In this document: one piece after another, positions 23,503 to 30,339 of the stretch
Numbering within the stretch: the first letter of the stretch is position 1
How the letters are laid out: each line of letters starts with the position of its first letter
DNA from: JBPRGH01 sp051418055
GTDB taxonomy: Bacteria; Bacteroidota; Bacteroidia; Cytophagales; Cyclobacteriaceae
NCBI GenBank assembly: GCA_051418055.1
Contig: JBPRGH010000139.1
Span: forward strand, 225,377-289,376
Direction of reading: 5' to 3'
Length of the DNA: 64,000 bases
Made by a program: the position numbers and the translations under genes
The notes under the pieces: generated by a model
The model's database searches: none
Seen by the model: the letters and a program-made list of their open reading frames with translations, nothing else
Told to the model about the DNA's origin: nothing

Positions 23503-24108
23503 ATGAGGTTATTTGCCATAACACCAGCAAAGGATATTATTAATGAACAGCAATACCTGGAGGAGCTTATTGCAGAAGGTTTTATTGTGCACTGTCGTAA
23601 ACCTGAGAAAAATGCCGTTGAGATGGCTGCTTTCCTCAGAGAGATAAAGCCTGAATATCGCCCCTCCGTTGCTATTCATAGTCATTTTGAAATTGCTGAA
23701 GATATGGGAATCCGCCGCCTGCATTTTACTGAAGAACTGCGGGAAAAACTGAATCCTGATGATTTTAAATATGGCAAAAACACCTTAAGCACTTCAGTTC
23801 ATTCTTTTGAACAGCTGGAAAATGATGAAAAGCTGAAATTCTTTGAATACATATTTTGCAGTCCTGTGTTTGACAGCATTAGCAAGCCTGAAAATACCGA
23901 GAATAAGATCTGGCAACAAAAAGTATCTAAAGAGTATCAATTTGATTTAATTGCATTAGGAGGTTTAACAGCCGAAAACCTGCCGTTGATTTACCACTGG
24001 GGTTACTCAGGAGCAGCTTTTTGTGGCTATCTCTGGAATGATGAATCTCAGGTCAGGGAAAGTTTTACCAAAATTAAAGAGGTATGGCTGAAAGACCTTA
24101 TGCTTTAA
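23503..24108 (+). CDS. ThiE/TenI-like paralogue
   Basis: The 201-aa TIM-barrel protein resembles thiamine phosphate synthase, but its motifs have drifted. The QLRxK strand of ThiE is replaced by VHCRKPE, the NDD region by IHSHFEIA, and the G-P-x-x-T-x-T-K loop by FCSPVFDSISKPE. STSVHS and ALGGL remain. This pattern suggests a TenI-type role; TenI of Bacillus subtilis is a thiazole tautomerase that aromatises the ThiG product. A true ThiE is encoded two genes later, so this copy is unlikely to be redundant. It lies 4 nt after thiC and overlaps thiD by 25 nt. Confidence 0.75.
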   Translation: MRLFAITPAKDIINEQQYLEELIAEGFIVHCRKPEKNAVEMAAFLREIKPEYRPSVAIHSHFEIAEDMGIRRLHFTEELREKLNPDDFKYGKNTLSTSVHSFEQLENDEKLKFFEYIFCSPVFDSISKPENTENKIWQQKVSKEYQFDLIALGGLTAENLPLIYHWGYSGAAFCGYLWNDESQVRESFTKIKEVWLKDLML

Positions 24109-24833
24109 GTATTGCAGGTATAGATCCTTCAGCCGGCGCTGGCTTGCTTGCTGATATAAAGGCTTTTGAGCAATTGGAAGTTTATGGGCTTGGGATCCCT
24201 TCATCAAATACGGTCCAAACTGAAAAAGAATTTTTTTCAAACCAGTGGGTGGCAAGGAATTATATTCTTGAAGGGACACAAAAAATGCTGGATAATTATC
24301 CGATAAAAGCGGTAAAAGTTGGCATTATTGAGGACCTTGAGCTATTAAAGGAGCTCACAAAGAATATAAAATCTAAAAACCCTGAGATAAAAGTAGTATG
24401 GGACCCTGTAATTCGCAGCACTACCAATTTTGAATTTAATGATAAATGGAAGTTATCGAAGGATATTTTTAATTACATTGATGTAATCACCCCTAATACA
24501 GATGAGTGGCATTATCTTCAGTTAATACCACAGAAAGAGCTGAAGTGCTCTATTCTGCTAAAGGGCGGACATCATAAAGAAAAAAAAGGATACGATAAGC
24601 TATGGTGGGATAATGAATGGATAGAGATCCCTCCGCAAACATCTTTAAATATCCATGAAAAACATGGGTCAGGATGTGTTCTCTCTTCTGCTTTAACAGC
24701 ACAATTAAGTAAGGGAGAAAATATGCTGGCAGCCTCTAAACAGGCAAAAGAGTATACTGAAAAGTTTTTATCCAGTACAAGAGAAAAATTAGGCTACCAC
24801 AATGGAAAGATTGCTCTACATATCACAAGGTAA
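24084..24833 (+). CDS. thiD: Hydroxymethylpyrimidine/phosphomethylpyrimidine kinase
   Basis: The 249-aa ribokinase-fold enzyme phosphorylates HMP and HMP-P to HMP-PP for coupling with the thiazole. The family start SIAGIDPSAGAGLLADIKAF is present. VVWDPVIRST, ITPNTDEW and the nucleotide/anion-hole motif HGSGCVLSSAL follow. It is a little shorter than typical ThiD (about 260-270 aa). It overlaps the paralogue before it by 25 nt and thiE after it by 32 nt. These are long overlaps even for a tight operon. Confidence 0.92.
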   Translation: MAERPYALSIAGIDPSAGAGLLADIKAFEQLEVYGLGIPSSNTVQTEKEFFSNQWVARNYILEGTQKMLDNYPIKAVKVGIIEDLELLKELTKNIKSKNPEIKVVWDPVIRSTTNFEFNDKWKLSKDIFNYIDVITPNTDEWHYLQLIPQKELKCSILLKGGHHKEKKGYDKLWWDNEWIEIPPQTSLNIHEKHGSGCVLSSALTAQLSKGENMLAASKQAKEYTEKFLSSTREKLGYHNGKIALHITR

Positions 24834-25440
24834 AAATGCTGCAGCTCATATGGATAATATCCGGGTTATGCTTGACTGCGGAGTTAAATGGATACAGCTG
24901 AGGATAAAAGATATACCTTCTCAGGAGCTTTTAACTGTAGCAGAAAAAACTAAAAAATTATGTGATGAATTCGGAGCTGATCTATCTATTAATGATGATG
25001 CACAGGTAGCAAAAGATGTTGATGCCTGGGGGCTTCACCTGGGGCTGGAGGATATGTCTGTCAAAGAAGCCCGGGCCATTGTCGGAGATCAGGTGAAAAT
25101 TGGCGGAACGGTCAACTCAATAGAAGATATTAAGCAGAGAATAAACGAAAAGGTTGATTATCTGGGATTAGGACCCCTGCATTATACCAATACAAAAAAA
25201 CATCTCAGACCTATTTTAGGACATAAAGGCATTCGGGAGATTAAGCAGTTCCTACAAGAAAACAACTATGATGCTCCTGTAATTGTAGTGGGGGGAGTAA
25301 CAGAACCGGATATAAAGCCACTGATAAAAAATGGGATCTATGGTGTAGGTATTTCAATGCTATTGACCAAATCAAATTTTCCAAAGGAGCTGGTTATAAA
25401 AATTAAACAAGATATTAATGAAGCCATTAGTAATAGCTGA
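24802..25440 (+). CDS. thiE: Thiamine phosphate synthase
   Basis: The 212-aa TIM-barrel enzyme joins HMP-PP and thiazole phosphate to give thiamine phosphate. All key motifs are intact: WIQLRIKD (diphosphate side), SINDDAQVAKDVDAWGLHLG, IGGTVNS in the usual G-x-S position, YLGLGPLHYTNTKK and VVGGV near the C-terminus. The start lies 32 nt inside thiD, and the end overlaps thiG by 23 nt. Compared with the divergent copy at 23503-24108, this is the one expected to be catalytically competent. Confidence 0.92.
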   Translation: MERLLYISQGKNAAAHMDNIRVMLDCGVKWIQLRIKDIPSQELLTVAEKTKKLCDEFGADLSINDDAQVAKDVDAWGLHLGLEDMSVKEARAIVGDQVKIGGTVNSIEDIKQRINEKVDYLGLGPLHYTNTKKHLRPILGHKGIREIKQFLQENNYDAPVIVVGGVTEPDIKPLIKNGIYGVGISMLLTKSNFPKELVIKIKQDINEAISNS

Positions 25441-26188
25441 TAAAGAATTTAATTCAAGATTATTTACGGGAACTGGCAAATTTGCCTCTGCCCAGATGAT
25501 GGAGAAAGCATTAGTAGCTTCCGGTTCTGAGCTGGTAACCGTTGCATTGAAACGTGTAGAAGTAAATAATACCGAAGACGACCTGCTGACACATTTACAG
25601 CATGAGCATATAAATCTATTACCTAATACTTCTGGTGTACGAAGTGCAAAAGAAGCTGTTCTGGCAGCACAACTGGCTCGTGAAGCACTCCAGACGAACT
25701 GGATCAAACTGGAGATACATCCCGATCCGAAGTATTTACTCCCTGATCCTATAGAAACTTTAAAAGCCACCGAAGAGCTGGCGAAACTGGGATTCATTGT
25801 GCTTCCTTATATTCATGCTGATCCGGTTTTATGCAAAAGACTTGAAGACGCAGGAACTGCCGCAGTAATGCCTTTAGGTTCTCCTATTGGAAGTAATAAA
25901 GGTCTTAAAACTTTTGATTTCCTGGAGATCATAATTGAGCAAAGCAAAGTTCCGGTGGTAATAGATGCCGGTATAGGGGCGCCATCAGATGCAGCAAAAG
26001 CAATGGAAATGGGTGCCGATGCGGTTCTTGTTAATACCGCCATTGCCATTGCCGGTGATCCTGTACAAATGGCTGTAGCCTTTAAGAAGGCTGTGGAAGC
26101 TGGTCGTGAAGCCTTTGAATCAGGAATTGCAGCAACAACAACAAAAGCAGTAGCAAGCAGTCCTTTAACCGCCTTTCTAGATGAGTAG
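25418..26188 (+). CDS. thiG: Thiazole synthase
   Basis: The 256-aa TIM-barrel protein builds the thiazole phosphate carboxylate from 1-deoxyxylulose 5-phosphate, dehydroglycine and ThiS thiocarboxylate. The start FNSRLFTGTGKFAS, the LPNTSGVRSAKEAVLAA segment and KLEIHPDPKYLLPD (with the Schiff-base lysine of the family) are clear. So are VMPLGSPIGSNKGL and VVIDAGIGAPSDAAKAMEMGADAVL. It overlaps thiE by 23 nt and thiH by 8 nt. Dehydroglycine is presumably made by ThiH next door from tyrosine, which suits an anaerobic-type or facultative route rather than ThiO. Confidence 0.96.
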   Translation: MKPLVIADKEFNSRLFTGTGKFASAQMMEKALVASGSELVTVALKRVEVNNTEDDLLTHLQHEHINLLPNTSGVRSAKEAVLAAQLAREALQTNWIKLEIHPDPKYLLPDPIETLKATEELAKLGFIVLPYIHADPVLCKRLEDAGTAAVMPLGSPIGSNKGLKTFDFLEIIIEQSKVPVVIDAGIGAPSDAAKAMEMGADAVLVNTAIAIAGDPVQMAVAFKKAVEAGREAFESGIAATTTKAVASSPLTAFLDE

Positions 26189-27293
26189 CTTTAGAGATAT
26201 ATTTGATCAGCAAAATTGGGAGGAGATTAAAAGCAGCATCTATACCAAAACTGCTGCTGATGTACAACGGGCGCTAAATAAAGAGAAGCGTAACCTGGAG
26301 GATTTTAAAGCCCTCATCTCCCCGGCCGCTGCCCCTTTCCTTGAGCAGATGGCTATAAAAAGTCAGCAGCTGACACAAAAACGATTTGGAAAGACAATTC
26401 AGATGTATGTGCCCCTTTATCTTTCAAATGAATGCCAGAATATCTGTACCTACTGTGGTTTTAGTCTGGACAACAAAGTCAGGCGAAGAACGCTGACAAT
26501 GCAGGAAATAGCACGTGAATGCGAAACAATAAAGGCAATGGGCTATGATCACGTGCTGCTGGTGACCGGAGAGGCCAATAAAACGGTACATGTCCCATAT
26601 TTTAAGGAGGCAATGAAGGTTATACGTCCATATTTTAGCCATATCTCCCTGGAGGTACAGCCATTAGACCAACTGGATTATGAGGAGCTCATACCTTCAG
26701 GGTTAAATACCGTCCTTGTTTATCAGGAAACCTATCACCAGGAAGACTATAAAAAGCATCATCCTAAAGGTAAAAAATCAAATTTCTATTATCGTTTGGA
26801 TACAGCAGACAGACTAGGAAAAGCCGGAGTCTATAAAATTGGCTTAGGGGTATTAATAGGGCTTGAAGACTGGCGCACCGACTCTTTTTTTACGGCCCTT
26901 CATTTACGTTATCTGGAAAAAACCTATTGGAAAACAAAATACAGCCTATCATTTCCAAGATTGAGACCATTTAGTGGTGGCTTAACTCCTAAAGTAGAAA
27001 TGAATGACCGGGAACTGGTACAGCTTATTTGTGCATACAGATTATTTGATGAGGACGTAGAGCTTTCATTAAGCACAAGGGAAACCGAAAAATTCCGGGA
27101 CCATGTAATCCAGCTGGGAATAACATCTATGAGTGCGGGTTCCAAAACAAATCCCGGAGGATATAGTGTTGAACCTCAGTCACTCGAACAATTTGAGATC
27201 AGCGATGACAGAAGTCCGGCCGAGATAGCTGAGGTTGTAAGAAAGCAGGGTTATGAACCGGTTTGGAAAGACTGGGACCGGGTTTATCAATAA
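26181..27293 (+). CDS. thiH: 2-iminoacetate synthase (tyrosine lyase)
   Basis: The 370-aa radical SAM enzyme cleaves tyrosine to p-cresol and dehydroglycine for thiazole formation. The cluster motif CQNICTYC (Cys85, Cys89, Cys92) is followed by the ThiH-typical region LLVTGEANKTVHVPYF, EVQPLDQLDYEEL and YQETYHQEDYKKHHPKGKK. The C-terminal part contains SAGSKTNPGGYS. It is the last gene of the operon, followed at 27305 by a weak hairpin with a short T-run. Unlike many Bacteroidota operons, thiF does not follow. Confidence 0.96.
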   Translation: MSSFRDIFDQQNWEEIKSSIYTKTAADVQRALNKEKRNLEDFKALISPAAAPFLEQMAIKSQQLTQKRFGKTIQMYVPLYLSNECQNICTYCGFSLDNKVRRRTLTMQEIARECETIKAMGYDHVLLVTGEANKTVHVPYFKEAMKVIRPYFSHISLEVQPLDQLDYEELIPSGLNTVLVYQETYHQEDYKKHHPKGKKSNFYYRLDTADRLGKAGVYKIGLGVLIGLEDWRTDSFFTALHLRYLEKTYWKTKYSLSFPRLRPFSGGLTPKVEMNDRELVQLICAYRLFDEDVELSLSTRETEKFRDHVIQLGITSMSAGSKTNPGGYSVEPQSLEQFEISDDRSPAEIAEVVRKQGYEPVWKDWDRVYQ

Positions 27294-27304
27294 TAAAAAG
27301 ATAA

Positions 27305-27337
27305 ATACTCTTAAGAAGAGTCAGGAGTATAATTTTT
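27305..27337 (+). terminator. Weak terminator after thiH
   Basis: ATACTC and GAGTAT (27305-27310, 27325-27330) form a 6-bp stem followed by AATTTTT. An alternative inner stem (ACTCTT/AAGAGT) is also possible. It lies 12 nt after the thiH stop. Confidence 0.45.
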
Positions 27338-27431
27338 GAGGATCATATTCCAATACACCACTTTTTTAAGTATTCTCTATAGTTTTTAAAAAATCTACAG
27401 TAGTTTTAGATATATCAACCAGTAATTAAAA

Positions 27432-27854
27432 ATGGAAACTACTGATTCACGCCTGCATCTCAATGATGAAAACCTTCACGACCTTAATGAAATGCGCAAA
27501 TGGACCTTCTTCCTTGCTATTTTAGGATTCATCGGCGTTGCGTTTATGGTGATTGCCGCTTTATTCATTGGTTCATTTATAGATGCCTCGGGGCAGGAAA
27601 TGCCTGTACCACACGGAGCTCTTACAGGATTATACCTGCTGTTTGCTATTATTTACTTTTTTCCGATCCTCTATCTATACAAATTTTCCACAAGCACAAA
27701 AAAAGCTGTTCATGAGAAAAGTGAATACGAGCTTACCTCAGCATTTACTAATCTAAAACGTCATTATAAATTTATAGGCATTATAGCAATTGTGATGCTT
27801 ACAGTATACGTCCTGGTTATCCTTTTCGCACTTTTAGGGGCCGCTATAGTATAA
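27432..27854 (+). CDS. DUF5362-type membrane protein, 140 aa
   Basis: Three or four hydrophobic helices are seen (about 25-50, 65-83, 112-138). They follow the short soluble segment LNDENLHDLNEMRKWTFFLA, and an amphipathic loop (FSTSTKKAVHEKSEYELTSAFTNLKRHYKFIG) lies before the last helix. This plan fits the DUF5362 family of Bacteroidota inner-membrane proteins. No function is known. It is followed by two small membrane proteins on the same strand, but each gap is wide enough for separate promoters. Confidence 0.75.
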   Translation: METTDSRLHLNDENLHDLNEMRKWTFFLAILGFIGVAFMVIAALFIGSFIDASGQEMPVPHGALTGLYLLFAIIYFFPILYLYKFSTSTKKAVHEKSEYELTSAFTNLKRHYKFIGIIAIVMLTVYVLVILFALLGAAIV

Positions 27855-27921
27855 TTTAAAATTTACTGATAGTAAATTAAAACTTTGCTAAACCTCTTCA
27901 TATCCTGACTGTTATAAGGAT

Positions 27922-28059
27922 ATGTTAACAATGTTTTGGATATTATTTGCGGCAATAATTGTAGGAGTTATTATATACTATTCCTTCAAGAAGAGAAAAG
28001 AAGGAAAAGCTGGTTATCGTAACCCTAAAGAGCCTGGTGAGGATAAGAATGTAGAGTAG
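27922..28059 (+). CDS. Small membrane protein, 45 aa
   Basis: An ATG at 27922 opens a frame with one helix (FWILFAAIIVGVIIYYSF), then a basic patch (KKRKEGK) and an acidic end (GEDKNVE). This is the positive-inside layout of a single-pass inner-membrane peptide. The function is unknown. It lies between the DUF5362 gene and the 83-aa membrane protein. Confidence 0.5.
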   Translation: MLTMFWILFAAIIVGVIIYYSFKKRKEGKAGYRNPKEPGEDKNVE

Positions 28060-28087
28060 ATATTTTGTAACTTTGCAGGAGTAAAAG

Positions 28088-28339
28088 GTGTTTATGAAGA
28101 ATCATCTGCTATTTTATTTTCTGGTATTTTTACCGCTTCCCCTACTATATTTTATTTCTGATAATTATGGATCAACAATATTTGTTGCCGCGCTGATATT
28201 TTATAGTTTTATTTACCGCCCGGTAATAGATTATCATCGCCTGTCAGCACTCAATGCTATAGGAAATAAAAAGTGGTGGAAATTTTTTATACCTTTCTAC
28301 TACTATTGGCATAAGGATATTCTGTTTTTTGGAAAATGA
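28088..28339 (+). CDS. Small membrane protein, 81-83 aa
   Basis: Two hydrophobic stretches (NHLLFYFLVFLPLPLLYFIS and TIFVAALIFYSFIY) are followed by a basic, aromatic tail (KKWWKFFIPFYYYWHKDILFFGK). Two starts are possible: GTG at 28088, 6 nt after AGGAG, and ATG at 28094. A TAACTTTG at 28068-28075 fits the -7 consensus, and a transcript starting near 28082 would favour the ATG. The function is unknown. Confidence 0.6.
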   Translation: MFMKNHLLFYFLVFLPLPLLYFISDNYGSTIFVAALIFYSFIYRPVIDYHRLSALNAIGNKKWWKFFIPFYYYWHKDILFFGK

Positions 28340-28458
28340 TTGTTCTTGAGATTAACTTTTTCAATAATAAATTTCATCACTTCCGGCTGCTTGGTTTTTT
28401 CACATCGTTTTTATACATTTAAAAGGCACACGGTCATTTCATTTAGAAAAGTATAAAA

Positions 28459-28979
28459 ATGATAAGAACTTTTAAAGCAGTCATTTTAATCTTGTGTGTA
28501 TCCTCTTCAAGCTTCGCACAATTTCAAAAATCGGACTTCAAGATAGGAGCATCAGCAGGATAGTTTCGAAAACAAATAGTGAATTCAAAGGTATTTTATT
28601 CAATCCTCAGGCTGGATATTTTGTCTCAAATAAGTTAATGATACTCGCGGAGTCTAATTTATATCATATATTTTCACCAGATGCCAATGGTGAAATAACT
28701 TCAGGATCATCCTACAATACTTTTGATCTGGGGCTAGCTTTAAATTATATTATTGCAAAAAGTGAAACATGTGGCAATTTGATTATTGGCACCGGCTTGT
28801 ACAAAACCCATGAAATAGATCAATTGGAATGGTATATTACTCCCCGGCTTTCCTATGATATAGGGAATTATTCTTTTGAAATACTTAGTGATATGTCTGT
28901 CCCAAACCTTGTCGAAAGCCTGACCCAAAAAACAACTTTTTACAGCACTTTTGAAATGGGGTTATTTTGGAAACTATAA
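28459..28979 (+). pseudogene. Frameshifted outer-membrane beta-barrel protein
   Basis: The ATG at 28459 opens a signal peptide (FKAVILILCVSSSSFAQ) and the first strand (DFKIGASAG), then hits TAG at 28561. The rest of a barrel continues in the -1 frame (VSKTNSEFKGILFNPQAGYFVSN to FEMGLFWKL at 28979). Adding one base in GGATA|GTTTCG restores GYVSKTNSEF and a continuous protein of about 173 aa, so a single-base deletion is the simplest explanation. The barrel type (small opacity-like, PF13568-like) and its C-terminal aromatic residues fit an outer-membrane protein. A real mutation, phase variation or an assembly error cannot be told apart here. Confidence 0.7.
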
Positions 28980-29000
28980 TTTTTTGAAAATCTGCATTGG

Positions 29001-29384
29001 CTAAACTGCTTTCCTGCGCTGGTATGGATTAGCATTTATAAGTTCCCTGACCGTATCCTGCATGATATGCATATGAACAGGTTTCTGTAATACAGCATCA
29101 GCATCATCGGCTATAAGATCATGGATATCATCAAGCGCTGAAACTACAAGCACTTTTGTTTTAGTATCATAAGAATTAATTACTTTAAGCACTTTATCCG
29201 CATTGGCAGTGGGAATTTGCCAGTCGAGCAGGAGAAGGTCAGGTTCAATTTCCTGAAGCCTTTCAAAAAAATAATCATCGGCTTCTTCAAATAAATGAAC
29301 TGTATATTCTTGTTTTAAGATGGTTTTATAGATGAATAAAAAATCATGGTCATCTTCAACAATAAATATATTTTTTTCAGACAT
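29001..29384 (-). CDS. Single-domain response regulator (receiver only)
   Basis: The 127-aa CheY-like receiver has the acidic pair (VEDD, 9-12), phospho-acceptor Asp54 in LLLDWQIP, a Ser switch residue in LVVSALDD and the conserved Lys in LQKPVHM. There is no output domain, so it probably relays phosphate or acts by protein contact. No kinase is adjacent. The hybrid kinases elsewhere in the genome, including the one at 56.7 kb, are possible partners. It is transcribed away from the tRNA gene. Confidence 0.9.
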   Translation of the reverse strand: MSEKNIFIVEDDHDFLFIYKTILKQEYTVHLFEEADDYFFERLQEIEPDLLLLDWQIPTANADKVLKVINSYDTKTKVLVVSALDDIHDLIADDADAVLQKPVHMHIMQDTVRELINANPYQRRKAV

Positions 29385-29492
29385 GAATTAAAGTTTAAGT
29401 TGATATACATATTATCATTTTTTACGTCAAAAAGTTCAGATTGGCAGCAATAAAAAAATTTTTAAAAGAATTGCAATTTTTATTAACAACGG

Positions 29493-29524
29493 TTTGTATT
29501 TAATGCAACAGCCGATTACCTTTG
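29493..29524 (+). promoter_or_regulatory. Promoter of tRNA-Asp
   Basis: TTTG (29493-29496) and TACCTTTG (29517-29524) are 20 nt apart. This is a full match to the Bacteroidota consensus and the clearest promoter in the window. It lies about 52 nt before the tRNA. Confidence 0.75.
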
Positions 29525-29575
29525 CAACGCTTTATAACAAAAAGCAGTGCTGATAAACGATCAGGCGCTAATAAT

Positions 29576-29649
29576 GGTCCGGTAGTTCAGTTGGTTAGAA
29601 TGCCTGCCTGTCACGCAGGAGGTCGCGGGTTCGAGTCCCGTCCGGACCG
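29576..29649 (+). tRNA. tRNA-Asp (GTC)
   Basis: The cloverleaf folds from GGTCCGG/CCGGACC (acceptor), with a D-arm, an anticodon stem CCTGC/GCAGG around CTGTCAC (anticodon GTC), and a T-arm with GGTTCGAGTCC. The discriminator base is G and the CCA end is not encoded. There is no sign of an integrated element at its 3' end. Confidence 0.97.
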
Positions 29650-29654
29650 CTCAT

Positions 29655-29687
29655 AGCCTCTCAATTAATTTTGAGGGGCTTTTTTTA
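29655..29687 (+). terminator. Terminator of tRNA-Asp
   Basis: AGCCTCTCAA pairs with TTGAGGGGCT (10 bp, 6-nt loop), followed by seven T. It starts 6 nt after the tRNA. Confidence 0.85.
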
Positions 29688-29747
29688 TATCTTATATCTT
29701 TCATTGAAAGATTAAAAGTAGCCGCCTTACCAGAAATAATCAGTATT

Positions 29748-30158
29748 ATGGGAAATCAAAAAGAATTAGATACAGCAGGAAAACTGGCAGAGCGCATAGT
29801 AAATGCTTATGGTGAAGCACTATCAGCTGAAGCCATCGGGATTGCTAAACCTATTTCCTCATTAAAATATTCCAAAGAAGAAATAAAATCCGCTATAAAA
29901 ACTTATATCGATTCCCTGGTAAAAGCTGATAAACTTAATAAAGAACTAATAAAGGTACTATCCCTTGGCTATGCTTCTATTGATCTCTTTATAGAAGATA
30001 AGGAAGCCGAGAAATTTAGTTATGTAGAAAAATCAAAAGATGACAAAGACCTGCCGGAGGAGCTATTAATCAGCTATCAAAATTTTGTTCAAAATGCTAA
30101 AAAATCCATGCAGAATAATGTTGAGGAAATTACAGCCTATATAAAGAGTAAGTATTAA
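29748..30158 (+). CDS. Hypothetical helical cytoplasmic protein, 136 aa
   Basis: The protein is nearly all alpha-helical and charged (KELDTAGKLAERIVNAYGEAL, KYSKEEIKSAIKTYIDSLV), with no signal peptide, membrane segment or catalytic motif. It could be a small helical-bundle protein. No family is recognised. It follows the tRNA terminator, so it must use its own promoter in 29688-29747, where none is obvious. Confidence 0.65.
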   Translation: MGNQKELDTAGKLAERIVNAYGEALSAEAIGIAKPISSLKYSKEEIKSAIKTYIDSLVKADKLNKELIKVLSLGYASIDLFIEDKEAEKFSYVEKSKDDKDLPEELLISYQNFVQNAKKSMQNNVEEITAYIKSKY

Positions 30159-30339
30159 TTGCTGATACCCTTGATTAATTAAGTCATTAATTTTCTAATA
30201 AATCAGATATTAACCTTTAACAGGTTTTAAAAAAAAATATTCCCTACCGCTTAAATAAATAAAGCACTTCTCGTCAGGTATACTACACTGAATAATAGCT
30301 TTTTGGCTATATTAATACCACCAAACAAAACAAAGAGTT

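Noticed and set aside
26082..26267. Minus-strand frame with a leucine run over the thiG/thiH junction
   Set aside because: The leucines come from CAA/CAG-rich codons of the plus-strand genes.
28494..28979. Barrel fragment as an independent gene starting at 28494
   Set aside because: Its first 25 codons are an out-of-frame reading of a good signal peptide. The gene is better explained as one frameshifted sequence.
29576..29700. tRNA gene as a possible integration site
   Set aside because: No repeat of the tRNA end and no integrase or phage gene is present in the window.
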